Below are positions 16,156 through 23,458 of a stretch of DNA of 34,716 bases, in pieces (position 1 is the stretch's first letter; each line of letters begins with the position of its first letter). A program made the position numbers and the translations under genes. The notes below the pieces were generated by a model that saw only the letters and a list, made by a program, of their open reading frames with translations, searched no databases and was not told the origin of the DNA. The stretch covers positions 268,766 through 303,481 of the forward strand of contig JAQURC010000001.1 in NCBI GenBank assembly GCA_028715785.1, in the 5' to 3' direction. This DNA comes from Candidatus Omnitrophota bacterium. GTDB taxonomy: Bacteria > Omnitrophota > Gorgyraeia > Gygaellales > Profunditerraquicolaceae.

Positions 16156-16175
16156 TCATTTCTAGTTTTTGAAAA

Positions 16176-16745
16176 ATGGAATTTACACTAATATATTCAG
16201 GTCCTTTGAAAGCCAATGGTACTTTACAGGACAAACAAAGTATTCGTCGGATATTTCACTCTCAACTTAAAAAACTTTGGACTTTGCCACCTTTTGATAT
16301 TTATGCTAGTCCGGAAGAAGGGTACCTAGAAGAAGAACCGCAAGCAGGAAAAATTTCTTTGGTCAAAAGAGTAGGAGAATTCAGTTTTGTGCCACTTGTA
16401 ACCCAAAAACCCCATCTCCTTGCAGAGATTAGATTAATTTTATTACGTCCTGAATCTCCAGGATCGATTGTTTCGCAAGGCGGAGACATTGACAATCGAT
16501 TGAAGACTTTATTTGATGCTTTACGTATGCCTGCTAATACAAATGAATTACCAGGTGGAGATGCGCCTAAAGATGGAGAAAGACCGTTTTTTTGTCTTTT
16601 AGAGGATGATAAGCTTATAACTAAAATATCCGTAGAAACAGATACTCTTTTAGAGCCAATACGGGATTCAGTCTTTGTTAAGCTTTTTTTAAACATTAAA
16701 ACTAAAGGAACTCAACTTACTTTCGGAAATATTGGATTGGCATAA
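16176..16745 (+). CDS. RusA-like endonuclease-fold protein
   Basis: A 189-aa protein. GGDIDNRLKTLFDALRMP (residues 102-119) matches the RusA resolvase core pattern DxDNxxKxxxDAL, with D104, D106, N107, K110 and D114. The second acidic patch LLEDDKLITKISVETD (141-156) resembles the RusA DDxxV segment. RusA proteins resolve Holliday junctions in phage and prophage DNA. This one is longer than RusA (~120 aa), with about 80 extra N-terminal residues, so it is a divergent relative whose activity is not assured. No ribosome site is seen; a degenerate repeat core (CTAGTTTTTGAAAA, 16162-16175) lies directly against the ATG. It is followed by repeat copy 3. Confidence 0.6.
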   Translation: MEFTLIYSGPLKANGTLQDKQSIRRIFHSQLKKLWTLPPFDIYASPEEGYLEEEPQAGKISLVKRVGEFSFVPLVTQKPHLLAEIRLILLRPESPGSIVSQGGDIDNRLKTLFDALRMPANTNELPGGDAPKDGERPFFCLLEDDKLITKISVETDTLLEPIRDSVFVKLFLNIKTKGTQLTFGNIGLA

Positions 16746-16766
16746 ACTAAAAAAGTCTTTCTATTT

Positions 16767-16824
16767 CCTCCCCCTAAAAATTTCGGCAGTTTTTTGAAAA
16801 GATAGCGCTAGGCGGGGCGCGGGG
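16767..16824 (+). repeat. Island repeat, copy 3
   Basis: The same unit as copies 1 and 2, with the invariant core at 16788-16807. It lies 21 bases after the RusA-like gene. Its G-rich right part merges with the left arm of a 12-bp perfect hairpin (16811-16842). TAGCGCTA at 16803-16810 is itself palindromic, as in copy 1. Confidence 0.9.
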
Positions 16825-16842
16825 TGGGGGCCGCGCCCCGCC
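16811..16842. repeat. Perfect 12-bp GC hairpin at the island's right side
   Basis: GGCGGGGCGCGG (16811-16822) pairs exactly with CCGCGCCCCGCC (16831-16842) around an 8-base loop. There is no T-run, so it is not a classical terminator. It fuses with repeat copy 3 and opens the palindrome-rich block. Confidence 0.85.
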
Positions 16843-17165
16843 CAAGCAGCAGTTTTGAAGCCTTGACCGCAAGAGGCGGGGCATCCCGCCTCACGCTAAA
16901 GTTTTTCTGTTGAAGGCGGGAAGCGTCCGAGCTTGTTCTTTCCTAAAAAAATTTTGTTTTTAATGAGTAATTCTGGCTGAAGCGAGGACGCACGCCGCGA
17001 CCCTGGATTTTTTTATTGTTGTAGAGCGGCGAGCCACGCCGCACACGCATTGCAAAAGCTCGAAGGCAGCCGGACAAGGCTGCCGCCAAGCGAGGCTTCT
17101 GCCTACAGAAGCCGAGCGGTAAATCGGGAGATGCGGGAGCGCCGACAGGCGCGGTGCATTTAAGC
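16843..17165. other. Palindrome-rich GC-rich noncoding block
   Basis: No convincing gene lies between 16746 and 17399 apart from a candidate leader peptide. This stretch holds a string of perfect short hairpins: GAGGCGGG/CCCGCCTC (16873-16892), GCGGCG/CGCCGC (17026-17042), GGCAGCC/GGCTGCC (17065-17084), GGCTTCTG/CAGAAGCC (17094-17113) and GCGCC/GGCGC (17139-17152), with 4-6-base loops. Two AT-rich spacers separate the groups. A 102-codon minus-strand frame here is low-complexity and I treat it as spurious. It could be a structured RNA, an extragenic palindrome cluster, or a recombination or island-end region. Confidence 0.7.
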
Positions 17166-17204
17166 CGTTTCATTAGAGACAAAAACGGATGGAAGGGTTT
17201 GTTA

Positions 17205-17233
17205 TTGACTTCAATATTTAAAAGAGATAATAT
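17205..17233 (+). promoter_or_regulatory. Promoter of the nrdJ transcript
   Basis: TTGACT (17205-17210), a 17-base spacer and TAATAT (17228-17233). The predicted start near 17240 gives a ~160-base leader with a GCTCAC/GTGAGC stem (17245-17250, 17290-17295), a candidate leader peptide and a terminator-type hairpin before nrdJ. Confidence 0.65.
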
Positions 17234-17264
17234 TAAAATCAGGTAGCTCACAAAGGAGGTTTAT

Positions 17265-17333
17265 TTGTTGAGTAAGAATGGTATGGTAAGTGAGCCGGCA
17301 AGCAAGGCTAATCGTTCTAATAAGTTTTTCTAA
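17265..17333 (+). CDS. Candidate 22-aa leader peptide upstream of nrdJ
   Basis: A TTG-started frame (TTG at 17265 or 17268) behind a perfect AAAGGAGG (17252-17259). It encodes a short hydrophilic peptide rich in Ser, Asn and Lys and ends at TAA 17331-17333, seven bases before the terminator hairpin of the nrdJ leader. No run of a single regulatory amino acid is seen. The strong ribosome site with no other gene to serve, and the position, are the only support; the site could instead be part of an RNA fold. Confidence 0.4.
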   Translation: MLSKNGMVSEPASKANRSNKFF

Positions 17334-17339
17334 AATCAT

Positions 17340-17388
17340 CCCAAGTGTTTTATGCCTAACCGGGCATAAGGCCTTGGGTTTTTATTTT
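17340..17388 (+). terminator. Leader terminator/attenuator before nrdJ
   Basis: Outer stem CCCAAG (17340-17345)/CTTGGG (17373-17378) and inner stem TTATGCC (17350-17356)/GGCATAA (17363-17369), followed by a T-rich tract. It ends only ~12 bases before the nrdJ start and after its promoter, so a regulated attenuator is the natural reading. Confidence 0.7.
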
Positions 17389-17399
17389 TAGGAGAATAA

Positions 17400-19166
17400 A
17401 TGGCCGGCGGACTAAATTTAGCCGTAAATACTTTAGAGGTCTTGAAAAAAAGATACCTTATAAAGGACGATAATCGGAAGGTTATAGAATCTCCGGACGC
17501 CCTTTTTAGAAGGGTTGCCAGATGTGTTGTTAGAGCAGAAAATGCGTATTCAAGAGGCCCAGACAGCAGCCGTATCGAAGAGCAATTTTACCTGATGATG
17601 CGCAACCTGGAATTTATGCCTAACTCGCCGACCCTGATGAACGCCGGCACTTCGATGGGCCAGCTTTCCGCTTGTTTTGTCATTCCCATCGAGGATTCTA
17701 TTGAGGGCATATTCAAAGCCGTAAAAGATATGGCCAGGATCCATCAAACCGGCGGCGGCACAGGTTTTAATTTTTCCACCTTAAGGCCTAAAGGGGATAT
17801 CGTCGATTCCACCAAAGGCGAAGCCTCCGGCCCGGTGTCTTTTATGAAAATATTCGATGAAGCCACAGGGGTGGTCCTGCAGGGAGGGAGAAGGCGCGGT
17901 GCTAATATGGGAATTTTAAAATGCGACCATCCGGACATCGAAGAATTTGTCGGCGCCAAGATAGACGGCGCAAGTTTCTCCAATTTTAATATTTCGGTAG
18001 CAGTTACCGACAAATTTATGCAGGCCGCAAAAAGCAATCAACCGTTTGATCTGATAAACCCGAGGACTAAAAAAATAGTAAAAAGAATAAGGGCCGGGGA
18101 GCTTTTTGACAAAATAGTCCATGCGGCCTGGAAGACCGGAGACCCGGGTTTGGTTTTTATCGACGAGGTAAACCGCAGGAATCCCACGCCGCTTATCGGA
18201 AAGATAGAGGCCACAAACCCTTGCGGAGAGTTGCCGCTTTTGCCTTATGAAAGCTGTAACCTGGCCTCGATAAACCTTGGCAGGATGGTAAATGCCGGCG
18301 GCCTGGATTGGGAGAAGCTAAAAAACAGGATACACCTGGGCGTGAGGTTTTTGGATGATGTGATCGATGTGAATAAATTCCCGCTGCCGCAAATCAAGAA
18401 GATAACTTTTGCCAATCGCAAGATAGGATTGGGAGTGATGGGATTGGCCGATATGTTTATAAAATTGGATATGAGTTATAATTCCAAGGCGGCAGTAGAA
18501 TTTTCTAAAAAGCTTATGAAATTTATACATAAAGAGTCGCTTGCTGCCTCTTCTAAGCTTGCGGCGCAGAGAGGGGCTTTTCCAAATTTTAATAAGTCCA
18601 TATATGCTAAGAAAAATTTAAGGCTGCGTAACGCAACGGTCAATACTATCGCTCCTACCGGCACCATCAGTATCATCGCCGGATGCTCCAGCGGCATAGA
18701 GCCGATATTTGCCATAAGTTTTGTCAGGAATATACTTTCAGGGGAAAAGCTTTTTGAAGTCAATGCCCTGTTTGAAGGCCTGGCGCGAAAAAGAGGGTTT
18801 TATAAAAAGGGGTTGATGGAAGAGATTGCGCAAAAAGGCTCTTTAAAGGATGTAAAAGGGATTCCGCAGGACCTGAAACGCATATTTTTGACCGCGTTTG
18901 ATATCAAGCCTCTGCAGCATCTGGAGATCCAGGCCGCTTTTCAAAAGTATTCGGATAATTCGGTTTCTAAGACGATTAATCTGCCGCCGGCTGCCACTGA
19001 AAAAAATATAAAAAACATTTATATCGCCGCGCATAAACTTAAATGTAAAGGCATAACCGTTTACAGGTATGGGAGCAAAGATAAGCAGGTGCTTTCTTTC
19101 GGCCCTTCTGTAAAGGTTGATTCGGAATATGCCGGAGGATGCATTTCTGGGACATGTTCATTCTAA
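17400..19166 (+). CDS. nrdJ: Class II (adenosylcobalamin) ribonucleotide reductase NrdJ
   Basis: Reduces ribonucleotides to deoxyribonucleotides with a radical made from adenosylcobalamin, working with or without oxygen. Landmarks: MPNSPTLMNAG (residues 73-83), GQLSACFV with C92, TGGGTGFNFS, the GGRRRGANMG loop, the active-site NPCGE with C275 and the following ESCNLASINL, and APTGTISIIAG. The C-terminus ends GGCISGTCSF, with the redox-shuttle pair C581/C586 that regenerates the active site through thioredoxin. The 588-aa protein lacks an N-terminal ATP cone, so it is a short form. A 160-base leader with a terminator suggests attenuation control. I see no cobalamin riboswitch. Confidence 0.96.
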   Translation: MAGGLNLAVNTLEVLKKRYLIKDDNRKVIESPDALFRRVARCVVRAENAYSRGPDSSRIEEQFYLMMRNLEFMPNSPTLMNAGTSMGQLSACFVIPIEDSIEGIFKAVKDMARIHQTGGGTGFNFSTLRPKGDIVDSTKGEASGPVSFMKIFDEATGVVLQGGRRRGANMGILKCDHPDIEEFVGAKIDGASFSNFNISVAVTDKFMQAAKSNQPFDLINPRTKKIVKRIRAGELFDKIVHAAWKTGDPGLVFIDEVNRRNPTPLIGKIEATNPCGELPLLPYESCNLASINLGRMVNAGGLDWEKLKNRIHLGVRFLDDVIDVNKFPLPQIKKITFANRKIGLGVMGLADMFIKLDMSYNSKAAVEFSKKLMKFIHKESLAASSKLAAQRGAFPNFNKSIYAKKNLRLRNATVNTIAPTGTISIIAGCSSGIEPIFAISFVRNILSGEKLFEVNALFEGLARKRGFYKKGLMEEIAQKGSLKDVKGIPQDLKRIFLTAFDIKPLQHLEIQAAFQKYSDNSVSKTINLPPAATEKNIKNIYIAAHKLKCKGITVYRYGSKDKQVLSFGPSVKVDSEYAGGCISGTCSF

Positions 19167-19175
19167 TAATATTAA

Positions 19176-19814
19176 ATGACAAATAAAAATTCCGGATCCA
19201 TTTGGAAGAGTTTTAAAGAGAAGTTTCCCTGGAGGGATATGTTTTTGGGTTTTTTAATCCCCAAAATGTTTTTTCTTTATGGGGCGCGTCATGGCATGGC
19301 TTTTCTCTGGGGGGCCATAGCTATAGCCTGGTGCGGGGCGGTATTTTATCTGACCCAGGTGAAAACCCGCAAGGTGAATTTTTTTGCCGTCTTTGCCGTA
19401 ATTATGATTTTGGCGCGCATAGTCGTGGTGGTCGCCGAAAAAAATCCCCGGATGTATTTATACGTGTTGGCATTGGATAATTTAACCGTGGGGGTTATTT
19501 TTATGGCCTCACTTTTATTTAAGCGTTCGCTGATGCAGATGTTCGCTGATTCTGCCGGCGCCCGAATTCCGCAGGAGATCCTGCGCTCAATGTATTATGG
19601 AAAGGCCTGGAGGATAGTTACCTTTGTATGGGCGGCAGTATATATACTCTTTGCGCTGGCGCTGGTGTTATTAAAAGCCCGCAACCTGAAGATCGTCGGC
19701 CTGATCGATATGTTCGCCGGTTGGCCGCTTATGATTATCCTGTTTCTTTTTACCCTTAAATTCCCCGCTTGGTACTGGAAAAATAATTACGCGTTGATAA
19801 AAACAGGGCAATAA
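19176..19814 (+). CDS. Polytopic membrane protein, family unclear
   Basis: A 212-aa protein with about five or six hydrophobic segments (near residues 22-34, 39-58, 67-88, 92-112, 147-168 and 175-193). The layout and motifs such as PKMFFLYGARHGMAF are loosely reminiscent of VC0807/septation-A-like proteins, but I cannot assign a family. It sits 9 bases after nrdJ with no clear ribosome site and 3 bases before the ACR3 gene, so it may travel with the arsenite pump. No catalytic motif is visible. Confidence 0.6.
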   Translation: MTNKNSGSIWKSFKEKFPWRDMFLGFLIPKMFFLYGARHGMAFLWGAIAIAWCGAVFYLTQVKTRKVNFFAVFAVIMILARIVVVVAEKNPRMYLYVLALDNLTVGVIFMASLLFKRSLMQMFADSAGARIPQEILRSMYYGKAWRIVTFVWAAVYILFALALVLLKARNLKIVGLIDMFAGWPLMIILFLFTLKFPAWYWKNNYALIKTGQ

Positions 19815-19817
19815 ATA

Positions 19818-20867
19818 ATGTCCGAGAGCATTGTAAAAAAACTTTCATTTCTGGACAGGTTCTTAACGCTGTGGATATTTTTGGCTATGGCATTGGGGGT
19901 GTTGCTGGGTTATTTTTATCCGCCGATAGTCGGCTTTTGGAATAAATTTCAGGCAGGCTCCACTAATATACCGATTGCCATCGGCCTGATCCTGATGATG
20001 TATCCGCCGCTGGCTAAAGTCAGGTATGAAGAATTGGCCGATGTTTTACGGGATACAAAAGTACTCACTTTGTCTCTTATCCAAAACTGGATCATCGGCC
20101 CGGTTTTAATGTTTTTTCTGGCAATCGTATTCTTGAGGAATTATCCGGAATATATGGTGGGTTTGATCCTGATCGGCCTTGCCCGTTGCATCGCCATGGT
20201 GATTGTCTGGAACGAGTTGGCAGGCGGCGATACGGAATACTGCGCCGGACTGGTCGCGTTTAACTCATTTTTCCAGGTTTTATTTTATTCCGCCTACGCC
20301 TGGTTTTTTATCACCATTGCGCCGGTTTGGTTCGGGTTAAAAGGGATGGTTGCCGCTGTTTCCATGGGGCAGATCGCCCACAGCGTTTTCATTTATCTGG
20401 GGATTCCTTTTATCGCCGGCATGCTCACCCGGTTTGTCGTCATCAGGACAAAAGGTAAAGTTTGGCACCATGAGAAGTTTATTCCCAAAATCAGCCCCTT
20501 GACCCTGATCGCGCTTTTATTCACCATTGTCGTGATGTTTTCAATGAAGGGGGAGTATATCGTTAAAATCCCCCTGGATGTGTTCAGGATTGCCCTGCCG
20601 CTTTTAATTTATTTTGCGGTGATGTTTCTAGTCTCATTCTATATGGGCAAAAAGGCCAAAGCAAGCTATGCCAAGAGCGCCACACTTTCCTTTACCGCAG
20701 CCAGCAATAATTTTGAGTTGGCCATCGCGGTGGCTATCGTAACCTTTGGAATTAATTCCGGCCAGGCGTTTGCCGCGGTAATCGGGCCGCTGGTAGAGGT
20801 GCCGGTATTAATCGGCCTGGTGAATGTCGCGTTATATTTTAAAAGAAGATACTTTCAACATGGATAA
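19818..20867 (+). CDS. acr3: ACR3-family arsenite efflux transporter
   Basis: A 349-aa inner-membrane carrier with about ten hydrophobic segments that exports arsenite. The segment [21 protein letters not shown] holds the conserved Cys of the ACR3 family, and the late segment [17 protein letters not shown] is the other family signature. Length is normal (about 350-400 aa). It starts 3 bases after the membrane protein. An arsR-type regulator lies ~7.7 kb downstream past the Ehr-like operon, so the arsenic genes here are split. Antimonite may also be a substrate. Confidence 0.93.
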   Translation: MSESIVKKLSFLDRFLTLWIFLAMALGVLLGYFYPPIVGFWNKFQAGSTNIPIAIGLILMMYPPLAKVRYEELADVLRDTKVLTLSLIQNWIIGPVLMFFLAIVFLRNYPEYMVGLILIGLARCIAMVIVWNELAGGDTEYCAGLVAFNSFFQVLFYSAYAWFFITIAPVWFGLKGMVAAVSMGQIAHSVFIYLGIPFIAGMLTRFVVIRTKGKVWHHEKFIPKISPLTLIALLFTIVVMFSMKGEYIVKIPLDVFRIALPLLIYFAVMFLVSFYMGKKAKASYAKSATLSFTAASNNFELAIAVAIVTFGINSGQAFAAVIGPLVEVPVLIGLVNVALYFKRRYFQHG

Positions 20868-20885
20868 AAGAAAGGATGGGAATAA

Positions 20886-21287
20886 ATGAAAAAATATTAT
20901 CTGGCTGTGATTAGCGCGTTCTGTTTTAGCGTATTTGTTTGTGCATATTCTTTAGCGCTTGATGACGCAAAAACAAAATTACCTGAGTTATCCGGCAAAA
21001 TTGAAAATGGCGTAAGAGTGGTTAAAGTTAAGGCCTTCAGGTATGGCTATGATCCTGATCCGATTGCGGTAAAACTGGGGGAGAAAGTTCGTATTGTTGC
21101 CGTAACCAGTGATGTAACCCACGGCCTGGCTATATCCGAATTTAATATAAATTTGATGATTGAGCCCGGAGAGACGGAAACCGCGGAATTCCTGGCCGAT
21201 AAAGAAGGCGAATTTACTATATATTGCACTGTTTATTGCGGGTCCGGCCATGTAAACATGCGCGGAAAATTTATTGTCGAGAAATAA
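20886..21287 (+). CDS. Exported CuA-like cupredoxin
   Basis: A 133-aa protein with a signal peptide (KKYYLAVISA..., cut likely near ALA/D at residue ~25). The mature part is a single cupredoxin domain. DVTHGLAI supplies H79 and the loop CTVYCGSGHVNM supplies C114, C118, H122 and M125. This is the CxxxCxxxHxxM ligand set of CuA centres in cytochrome oxidase subunit II and nitrous oxide reductase. There are no transmembrane helices of subunit II and no oxidase subunit I nearby, so it is a stand-alone periplasmic electron carrier or copper chaperone. It follows the ACR3 gene by 18 bases. Confidence 0.85.
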   Translation: MKKYYLAVISAFCFSVFVCAYSLALDDAKTKLPELSGKIENGVRVVKVKAFRYGYDPDPIAVKLGEKVRIVAVTSDVTHGLAISEFNINLMIEPGETETAEFLADKEGEFTIYCTVYCGSGHVNMRGKFIVEK

Positions 21288-21304
21288 ATAGCGGGAGGGC
21301 TAAA

Positions 21305-21430
21305 ATGGCAGTTGAGAAAATAGGAGAAAAATATAGGTGCAATGTCTGCGGCAACGAGGTTACCGTAACCAGGGTGGGAGGCGGCGAACTTGTTTGCTGC
21401 AACCAGCCAATGGAAAAAATAGGGGGATAA
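21305..21430 (+). CDS. Desulforedoxin-type rubredoxin-like protein
   Basis: A 41-aa protein with the four iron ligands C12, C15, C31 and C32 (CxxC then CC). This is the desulforedoxin arrangement, which also forms the N-terminal domain of desulfoferrodoxin (superoxide reductase). Here the superoxide reductase domain is missing. The ATG at 21305 follows GGGAGGG at 21292-21298; a longer frame upstream overlaps the cupredoxin and has no support. It lies 17 bases after the cupredoxin. A role in electron transfer or oxidative-stress response is the family expectation. Confidence 0.88.
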   Translation: MAVEKIGEKYRCNVCGNEVTVTRVGGGELVCCNQPMEKIGG

Positions 21431-21467
21431 AATACGATTGAATTTTTGGGTAGGCGGGAAAATTTTC

Positions 21468-21495
21468 TTGATTTTTATTGGAAAAGTGATAAAAT
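21468..21495 (+). promoter_or_regulatory. Promoter of the Ehr-like operon
   Basis: TTGATT (21468-21473), a 16-base spacer and TAAAAT (21490-21495). Transcription would start near 21502 and pass through a ~120-base leader that contains the terminator at 21556-21600. Confidence 0.5.
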
Positions 21496-21555
21496 TTTAA
21501 CATAGTAAAGCAGTTCCGAGTTTTAAGGTGGGTCTGGGCTAAGAAAATAACGAGA

Positions 21556-21600
21556 AACCTTTGTTGGTGGGTTATATCTACCGGCAAAGGTTTTTTCTTT
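21556..21600 (+). terminator. Leader terminator/attenuator before the Ehr-like operon
   Basis: AACCTTTG (21556-21563) pairs with CAAAGGTT (21585-21592), with an inner GGT/ACC pair, followed by a T-rich run. It sits between the promoter and the first gene, 22 bases before the ATG at 21623. It may attenuate the operon, or simply end the desulforedoxin transcript. Confidence 0.7.
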
Positions 21601-21622
21601 TTATAGAGGTTATTGGGTTAAA

Positions 21623-23449
21623 ATGCTGGATTTTTTACCGCAACAAATTTTTCAATTTGATCCGCTTGCGCTATTCTTCCTTTGCGTCATCTTTATTGTT
21701 TGCCTTCCATCGGCTATTTACTCCTTTGGCTACTTAAAAGGGAAGTACTCATCTTCTAAAATAACCCTCTCCTGGTTTCTTCTAGTTGTTTTTGTCTTAT
21801 CCATGGCTGCTGTGGTTAGCGTGGGCAACGCTTTAATCTTTCTTGTGGCCTGGGAAATCATGTCGCTGGTTTCTTATTTTCTGGTGGTTTTTGATACTAC
21901 CCATGAAAAATCAATCCAGGCCGGTATGATTTATATAATCATGACGCATATCGGAACGGCATTTTTGGTGGCGGCATTTTTGATTTTGTATCAACAGGCG
22001 CATTCGTTTGATTTTATGGCAATAAAAAATGCCTGCCTTGTTATGCCGGCCCGGACCAAAGATATCGTTTTCTTGTTACTCTTAGCAGGCTTTGGGACAA
22101 AAGCCGGTATCGTGCCATTGCATGTTTGGCTGCCCTACGCCCATCCGCAGGCTCCCAGCCATATTTCAAGTATTATGTCCGGTGTAATGATCAAGACCGC
22201 CATCTACGGGATAATCCGGTTTGTGATTTTTTTACTAGGCGTGAATTCTTCCTGGTGGGGCATCCTGATTTTAATCTTAGCGGTAATTTCTTGTTTGGCG
22301 GGAATAATTTACGCGCTGATGGATCGCGACATAAAGAGGCTGTTGGCTTATTCCAGCGTGGAAAATATCGGTATAATCCTCTTGGGGGTTGGGCTGGCAA
22401 TGCTGTTTATATCCAAACGGATGCCATATTTAGCCGTATTTTCGCTGATTGCCGGATTTTATCATTTGGTAAATCACGCGATTTTTAAAGGACTTTTATT
22501 TTTATGCGCCGGCAGCGTGTATAAAGCTACGGGGACCCGCGATATTGAAAAGTTAGGGGGATTGATTAAGAAAATGCCGCAGACTGCGGTTTATTTTCTG
22601 CTCGGGGCAATGGCAATTTCCGCCCTGCCTCCTCTGAATGGTTTTGTGAGTGAATGGCTTACCTTGCAGGCGTTCTTTTTAGGCGCCTTTAATTCAACAG
22701 GAGGGATGAAGCTTTTTCTAGGGATTTGCGCGGCGCTGCTGGCTTTAACCGGCGGCTTGGCCGCTGCCTGTTTTGTTAAGGGTTTTGGGGTGAGTTTCCT
22801 CGGCCTGCCGAGGAGCCATTATGCTGAAAGCGCCAAAGAAATATCTTTATCGATGAAGCTGGGTATGTTTTTCTTATCGCTGCTTGCTGTTGTTTTTGGC
22901 CTAGCCGCGAGTTTAATAATCAAATTATTGGCCAGGGTCGCCGGCGCAGCAATGAATATTGATGTCAGCAGCATGAGTTTTTCCCTGAACAATTTCACCC
23001 TAAGCCCGCAGATAGGTGAGGGCGCATATATTTCCGCGCCTTTGCTTGGGTTATGGCTGATTGTTTTGGGGGCTGCCGGTTTTGCTATATACAAATTATT
23101 TGGCAAGAGGAGGCGAGTTTATAAAACCTGGGATTGCGGTTACTACAAATTAGACGCGCGCAATGAATACACCGCCACTGCTTTTTCCAAGCCGTTCAGG
23201 ATTGCTTTTAGTTTCTTTTTATTGCCTTACCGCAAAACGCAGAAGATCCGGGAATCATTTTATCATGTTAAATCGATCACCTATGAAACCTACACGACCA
23301 AAGTTTTTAAAAAATACATTTATGAGCCTTTGCTGGCTTTAGTTTTTAGGTCCGCCAAGTCAATGCGGCGCCTTCAGCCGGGCAGCATCCATCTGTATCT
23401 GGGTTATATTTTTGTTACTTTACTGCTGTTGGTCATATTTACGCGTTAA
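21623..23449 (+). CDS. HyfB/HycC-like membrane subunit (NuoL/M/N family)
   Basis: A 608-aa integral membrane protein of the Mrp antiporter/NuoLMN family and the first gene of a six-gene complex. About 14 hydrophobic segments are seen. Family hallmarks: VAWEIMSLVSYFLV (residues ~74-87) with the conserved Glu, GTKAGIVPLHVWLPYAHPQAPS (~157-178) with the key Lys, and LLAYSSVENIGI (~238-249) with the helix-break Ser. The C-terminal extension of HyfB/HycC is present (WDCGYYK and following). Such subunits couple ion pumping to electron transfer. It follows a leader with a terminator and precedes the HyfC-like gene by 9 bases. Confidence 0.9.
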   Translation: MLDFLPQQIFQFDPLALFFLCVIFIVCLPSAIYSFGYLKGKYSSSKITLSWFLLVVFVLSMAAVVSVGNALIFLVAWEIMSLVSYFLVVFDTTHEKSIQAGMIYIIMTHIGTAFLVAAFLILYQQAHSFDFMAIKNACLVMPARTKDIVFLLLLAGFGTKAGIVPLHVWLPYAHPQAPSHISSIMSGVMIKTAIYGIIRFVIFLLGVNSSWWGILILILAVISCLAGIIYALMDRDIKRLLAYSSVENIGIILLGVGLAMLFISKRMPYLAVFSLIAGFYHLVNHAIFKGLLFLCAGSVYKATGTRDIEKLGGLIKKMPQTAVYFLLGAMAISALPPLNGFVSEWLTLQAFFLGAFNSTGGMKLFLGICAALLALTGGLAAACFVKGFGVSFLGLPRSHYAESAKEISLSMKLGMFFLSLLAVVFGLAASLIIKLLARVAGAAMNIDVSSMSFSLNNFTLSPQIGEGAYISAPLLGLWLIVLGAAGFAIYKLFGKRRRVYKTWDCGYYKLDARNEYTATAFSKPFRIAFSFFLLPYRKTQKIRESFYHVKSITYETYTTKVFKKYIYEPLLALVFRSAKSMRRLQPGSIHLYLGYIFVTLLLLVIFTR

Positions 23450-23458
23450 TCCTAAAAA

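Larger units (their letters stand above)
7005..17200. other. AT-rich defence island next to tRNA-His
   Basis: Between tRNA-His and the nrdJ promoter the base composition shifts to clearly AT-rich, with AT-ending codons, unlike the GC-richer flanks. The genes also change to restriction-modification and nuclease-type proteins. A tRNA 3' end is a classic island entry point. However, I find no integrase, no transposase, and no repeat of the tRNA-His 3' end at the right side, so the boundaries are approximate and the mode of entry is unknown. The last few hundred bases are a palindrome-rich noncoding block. Confidence 0.7.

Noticed and set aside
14081-16824. A classical integron
   Set aside because: The repeats recall attC sites but lack a full RYYYAAC/GTTRRRY pair in every copy, and no integron integrase is present.
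14081-16824. CRISPR array
   Set aside because: Only three repeats, 1.1-1.6 kb apart with genes between, and no cas genes.
16943-17251. 102-codon minus-strand ORF in the palindrome-rich block
   Set aside because: It is low-complexity, lacks a ribosome site and is made of hairpin arms; nothing suggests a protein.
17240-17399. Cobalamin riboswitch before nrdJ
   Set aside because: The conserved core elements of the B12 riboswitch were not found, although its position would be ideal.
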